Positions 18,370 through 21,780 of a stretch of 21,780 bases of DNA are shown piece by piece. The stretch's first letter is position 1. Each line of letters begins with the position of its first letter. A program made the translations under genes and the position numbers. Origin of the DNA: Magicicada cassinii (lineage: Eukaryota > Arthropoda > Insecta > Hemiptera > Cicadidae). The DNA lies in assembly GCA_028571305.1 (NCBI GenBank), contig JAOXNS010166591.1:1-21780 (forward strand), read 5' to 3'. Below the pieces are notes generated by a model that made no database searches, was not told the origin of the DNA, and saw only the letters and a program-made list of their open reading frames with translations.

Positions 18370-19438
18370 TGTAGTCAGGAATCTAACTACGTATCCGCTT
18401 TTAGCAGGACTGCTGAAACAACAAGACTAGAAGTAGGCAGCCCACCAAGATAATAGATTCTTAAGTAATATTAATATAGGATACGCCTATGCAGTTAATC
18501 ACAATACAAACTATAAGTTACTATTGATTATCTAATTTGATTTTATATTATAATATTGCACTTCAAAGTTTAATGAATGTTCATGTTTTTACCAAATCAC
18601 TGAATGTAGATTGTATCCATATTTTTTTTTGTAAGTTTAGCTCGATTTGTTAAAATTCGCTACTGGTTAATAACGTTTTACTGATTAGCGAAATAGTAGA
18701 CCAGACCTAATAACAAGAAGTTATTAATAATAAGTTATTTCGAATAACCTTCTAGTACAAATTATAAAAATTATATTGTTACAAGATGTTAACTTCATAT
18801 AATGTTTAGTGCTGAATAACGTATCCAAAAACAAGCACTGTAACAGAATTCACTTAATGTACACGCATGCCGGACCCACACAGTACAGAACCCAGTACAA
18901 TACAGACACATACATTCATATACAATGGAAACCATTAACACTGATTAAACGGACATACAGAATTTGTATAGAGAACGTCCGTAGACGGTAACTCACTGTA
19001 AACTATATTTTCATGATATAAATGGAAAAGTCAGAACGCGAAAGGAGAACAGTATACAGTATGTGCGATGTTTTATGCCTTTTATGAAGATCTATAACTG
19101 TACGACCAGCAAGAACTGTAAGCGTGTTTTTTGACACAGCTATAAAAAGAAATAACTTTGTCACAAATGACTGAATGACTTTTCTAATGTCACAATTTAT
19201 TCTACGAATTAACGTTGAAAATTTAAAAATAAAGTGCACTACACCAGATACTGTAGTACAATATTGTGTGAATTACACATGGCAGTGTTCTTTAAAACCT
19301 ATATTTAAAATGTATGTGGCAGTAAAAAAATACTGCTACGTTGAGGTGAAAACTAACAAAAATGTCTACGTGATTCTTGCCATGCGGTGGCTGTTCCAGC
19401 CGTTTGGAGATTATTCTGCGCGGCAGAGTTGCGTAACG
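18370..19438. other. No gene recognised
   Basis: AT-rich. Short open frames at 18809-18991, 19003-19239 and 19175-19444 have no recognisable domain. Confidence 0.4.
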
Positions 19439-19446
19439 CTCTAGGT

Positions 19447-20257
19447 CAGTGGTTCCCAAAGTAGGGTCCGCGGAGTTCTGAGGGTCCGCGACTATGTTTC
19501 AGGGGGTCCGCAGACATTTTTAAGAAAAAAAATAGAATATACCTTAATTTTCTCCGATTTTTAATGCTCTAAAATCTAAATCTAAATTTTAGAATCTTAA
19601 AACAATTAGTAGAAGAATCCAGTATTTGTTTTTGTTCAAACTAATTGTAACTGTAATTGTAAAAGTAATTTCAAACTAATGACTTTGATAATGTCTTTAA
19701 ATCATGTCGTGTAGCAGATCTGTTTGTCCGCCGAACAGACCAGACCTCTCTCTTACAGTACAAGAAGTAGATTCATTGGCAAAACTTTCAACTGACAGTT
19801 AATAAAAATTACAGTTTCACAATTACAGCTAGCTGACGTCTGGTTATATGTAATGACTGACTATCCTCAAATCGCAAAAAAAGCTTTGCAGTGTTTAACT
19901 ATGGTTTCCTCTACTTATTTGTGTGAAACCGCAGTCTCCCTGCTCACGTACTTAAAGTTAAAGTTAAGAAATAAACTTATGTCGAGAGTTACTTAATACT
20001 GAAATTATCAGACATTAAACCCAATATCAAAGAGCTAATTCTGCAAAAGCAGCTTCATTGTTCACATTAAACTATGTTTGTTATCATTAATATTATAATT
20101 TTGCAAGTTAAGAGATTTTTGATTGTAATAAATTTTAATTCAAATATAATAGTTTGTGTTATATTTACTGTTTGTTTTATTTCATAACTCAGACGGGGTC
20201 GGTGAAATTTTTAGTTTTTTCAGGGGGTCCACAGACTGAAAAGTTTGGGAACCACTG
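19447..20257 (+). mobile_element. hAT element, internally deleted, with both terminal repeats
   Basis: The left terminus is CAGTGGTTCCCAAAGTAGGG. The right terminus in reverse complement is CAGTGGTTCCCAAACTTTTC. This is the classical CAGTGGTTCCCAAA hAT end. The flanks CTCTAGGT (19439-19446) and CTGTAGAC (20258-20265) agree at 5 of 8 positions, consistent with a decayed 8-bp duplication. Subterminal GGGTCCGC motifs near both ends (19466-19512, and GGGGGTCC at 20223-20230) are typical of the group. At 811 bp it is much shorter than a complete hAT element and keeps only the transposase C-terminus. Its right end lies 33 bases from the next transposon. Confidence 0.87.
19735..20070 (+). pseudogene. 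hAT transposase C-terminal (dimerisation) fragment
   Basis: The clearest part is 19820-19996: ADVWLYVMTDYPQIAKKALQ, then STYLCETAVSLLTYLKLKLR and NKL. It matches the hAT dimerisation region of SCAND3/ZBED-like transposases, which read FWxxxxxEYPxLxxxAL, STYLCExxFSxLTxxKxKxRNRL. One frame over, LKLSDIKPNIKELI ends at 20070, matching the LRxALSxIKPRIxxL end. Upstream, QEVDSLAKLSTDS fits the preceding ExxELxxD block but is followed by two stops. The RNase H-like catalytic core and zinc finger are absent. Confidence 0.82.
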
Positions 20258-20290
20258 CTGTAGACTAAAGGTATATTATAAGGTATTATA

Positions 20291-21350
20291 CACAAGGGCT
20301 GTCCAGAAAGTAACTTACATTTCAGTGTGGTGGTGGAAGGCGTGAGGATGACTAAGTACACATTCAGCTGCAGCTGGTAAAGTACTGTGTTGTGATTGTG
20401 TATTACTAATAATGTTTAAAATGTGCACTGTGATTGAAAATCCGGGGAGCTGTGAAGTGTGCTCAGTAATAAGATTTTTGAAATGCAAAAAACTGCAGAC
20501 CAGTGGACATTCATTAGCAGCTGTGAATGGTGTATGGGAACATGTAATGAGTGAGGGAGGAGTAAGGCAGTGGTGTTTTAGGTTTAAAAATGGCCACACC
20601 AATGTGCACAATGGTGAGCAGAGTGGCTGACCAAGTGTTCTGATGATTCCGCTTTATGATGACTGAGCTATCACATGAGTTTCCTCAAAGTTTATGTAGT
20701 TTGCTTCATGAAGTTGTCTTGATAAAGCTTGGTTACCACAAGTTTTGTGCCTGTTGGGTCCTGATACAGAAATGCACACATACTAGTGGATGACATCAGC
20801 ATTGTGATTTCAGGAGAACTACAACAAGAATGGTGATTCTCGATTCTCTGCTGGACCGTACTGTAATGGGGGATGAGACCTGGGTTAGGTACATTACTTT
20901 TGAGACAAAAAAATCAATCTATCAGTGGGGCCGTACTCTCTCGCCCCCCCCCCCCAGTGTTTGCAGACCTTGTCAGCAAGGAAAATGGTATGATGATGAG
21001 AGTTTTTTGGGACAGAAAAGGGGGTACTTCCAGTAGAGTTTACGGAACAGGGACCACAGTTATTGAGGTTACAGAGACGCTTGAAGTCTTAAAAAACTAT
21101 GGCGAGCAATCCAAACCAAGCATCTTGGTAAATTGAGCTCCGACGTATTGTTCTAGCATGACAACCAACCATATACTGTAGCTCAAATGCAAGACTTTTG
21201 GGACCATTTGGGTAAGAGATTTTAGTCTCAACTTGAATGGAGACTATGTGGAAAAATGTTCTAAGAATGTAGTTTTCAACTGTGTTAATAATTTTTTCTC
21301 TCATTTATTTATTTCAAAACTTAAATTATTTTTTGAACAGCCCTTGTAGG
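20291..21350 (+). mobile_element. Mariner element with both ends, internally deleted
   Basis: The left end ACAAGGGCTGTCCAGAAAG (from 20292) and the reverse complement of the right end ACAAGGGCTGTTCAAAAAA (to 21347) agree at 21 of 25 bases, all differences being transitions. TA dinucleotides occur a few bases outside each end. Total length is about 1.06 kb against about 1.3 kb for complete relatives, explained by a deletion in the catalytic domain. This lineage is distinct from the mariners at 3091 and 14410. Confidence 0.9.
20412..21262 (+). pseudogene. Mariner transposase (broken, catalytic core deleted)
   Basis: The start at 20412 opens MFKMCTVIENPGSCEVCSVI, the usual N-terminus of this lineage, and continues to HVMSEGGVRQWCFRFKNGHT before a stop at 20628-20630. 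After a frame-disrupted stretch come VMGDETWVRYI (first catalytic Asp, about 20868), MMMRVFWDRKG, GTTVIEVTETLEVLK and, in another frame, HDNQPYTVAQMQ with the second Asp at 21160-21162. Only about 75 bases later NGDYVEK marks the C-terminus, so the block carrying the third Asp has been deleted, together with roughly 250 bp. A 12-C run (20944-20955) interrupts the middle. It is inactive. Confidence 0.88.
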
Positions 21351-21436
21351 TATACAATATACATATAGTAGTAAGATAATAAAGTACCAAGTAATATTTT
21401 CCTAAGGTAATATACTTAATATTACTAGTTATATTA

Positions 21437-21477
21437 TACTGACATGAAAATAAGAGATTTTTTAATGTTTAATATAG
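21437..21477 (+). promoter_or_regulatory. Intron 3' splice signals (branch point and acceptor)
   Basis: ATACTGACAT (about 21436-21445) contains a strong match, CTGAC, to the animal branch-point consensus about 35 bases upstream of the acceptor AATATAG at 21471-21477. A T-run (GATTTTTTAATGTTT) lies between. These precede the Edc3-like exon and agree with the frame in which its homology begins. Confidence 0.7.
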
Positions 21478-21631
21478 ATACAGGATTTGTAGTGCCTAGT
21501 ATAACACCTTCATTACGGAAACACCTGCTAGGGCTTGGTGAAGGACATGGATTATCAGGTGAACGCCAAATTGAAATTATGGGGCGAGCTGCTACTGAAA
21601 TGACACTCCAGTTTATTGATGGTGAACATAG
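21478..21631 (+). CDS. Edc3: Internal exon of an Edc3-like gene (enhancer of mRNA decapping 3, YjeF_N domain)
   Basis: EDC3 is a cytoplasmic P-body scaffold that binds DCP2 and the helicase DDX6/Me31B and stimulates mRNA decapping. Its C-terminal YjeF_N domain mediates dimerisation. This 154-bp exon encodes about 51 residues, beginning (D)TGFVVPSITPSLRKHLLG and continuing GHGLSGERQIEIMGRAATEM and LQFIDGEHR. Human EDC3 at the same place reads TDSGLVVPSISYELHKKLL, then KHGLTLERRLEM and ALTLLGG. The exon starts with the last two bases of a split codon (probably GAT) after the acceptor at 21477 and ends with AG of a split Arg codon before the donor GTTAGT at 21632. An open frame continues upstream into the intron to an ATG at 21444, but homology begins only at the acceptor. 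LSm, FDF and the rest of YjeF_N were not found in this window. Another YjeF_N protein is the main alternative. Confidence 0.85.
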
Positions 21632-21780
21632 GTTAGTTCTGTAAATCAAGCGCATGAGAAATTTTGAAAATTGTGTAAAGTGTAGCAGTAAATAAGAGAA
21701 AAGAGAATTATCTTCGTGAAATTCCGCTTCTCTCAGTAGCATAAGATATTAGGATTAGCAATAATCTAAAGTGGAGTATG
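21632..21780 (+). other. Start of the next intron of the Edc3-like gene
   Basis: This stretch begins with the donor GTTAGT and meets an in-frame stop shortly after (TAA at 21642-21644). It stays non-coding to the end of the window, so the following exon lies outside. Confidence 0.65.

Noticed and set aside
1-21780. CRISPR arrays, rRNA and tRNA genes
   Set aside because: No regularly spaced direct repeats other than the 75-bp tandem units, and no convincing structured RNA gene was found by eye.

Overview
The window is AT-rich eukaryotic nuclear DNA, most likely from an insect with a large, repeat-laden genome. The evidence is several unrelated mariner lineages, hAT elements, and RTE-like and R1/Jockey-like LINE tails of the kinds common in arthropods, plus one spliced host exon whose product resembles EDC3, the enhancer of mRNA decapping. 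There are no bacterial operons and no CRISPR array, and no rRNA or tRNA gene could be supported. Nothing was recognised as a retrovirus, LTR element or other capsid-bearing element.

Layout. Positions 1-1260 hold a G-run segment, a TATA-like motif (271-280) and a CpG-dense segment (densest about 840-1060) that could be a promoter or 5' exon. From 1260 to about 21400 the DNA reads as intron or intergenic sequence filled with decayed elements: a possible hAT-like end (about 1770-2080), the 3' half of a mariner (3091-3665, minus), a 5'-truncated RTE-like LINE with an exact 11-bp target duplication (5176-5515, minus), a hAT-type MITE with an 8-bp duplication (7103-7540), a (GA)n tract (8358-8415), a Tc1/mariner relative with DD41D-like spacing (9649-10296, minus), a LINE tail (about 10470-10745, plus), a second LINE 3' end (14262-14345, minus), a mariner with both ends (14410-16158, minus), two LINE fragments in opposite orientations (17783-17990 minus; 18040-18366 plus), a hAT deletion derivative (19447-20257, plus) and a further mariner with both ends (20291-21350, plus).

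The only host coding sequence I can support is one internal exon of an Edc3-like gene at 21478-21631 on the plus strand, with a branch-point match, an acceptor and a donor. The rest of the gene would lie downstream and probably upstream too, but I could not find its LSm or FDF exons here.

The most unusual structure is inside the mariner at 14410-16158. A 294-bp insertion (15097-15390), bounded by an exact 6-bp direct repeat, consists almost wholly of a near-perfect foldback with an 8-base loop. Directly beside it, a 75-bp stretch of the transposase gene has been amplified in frame to three near-identical copies (15395-15619). Together these create a 152-codon open frame that looks like a novel repeat protein, but it is decayed mariner.
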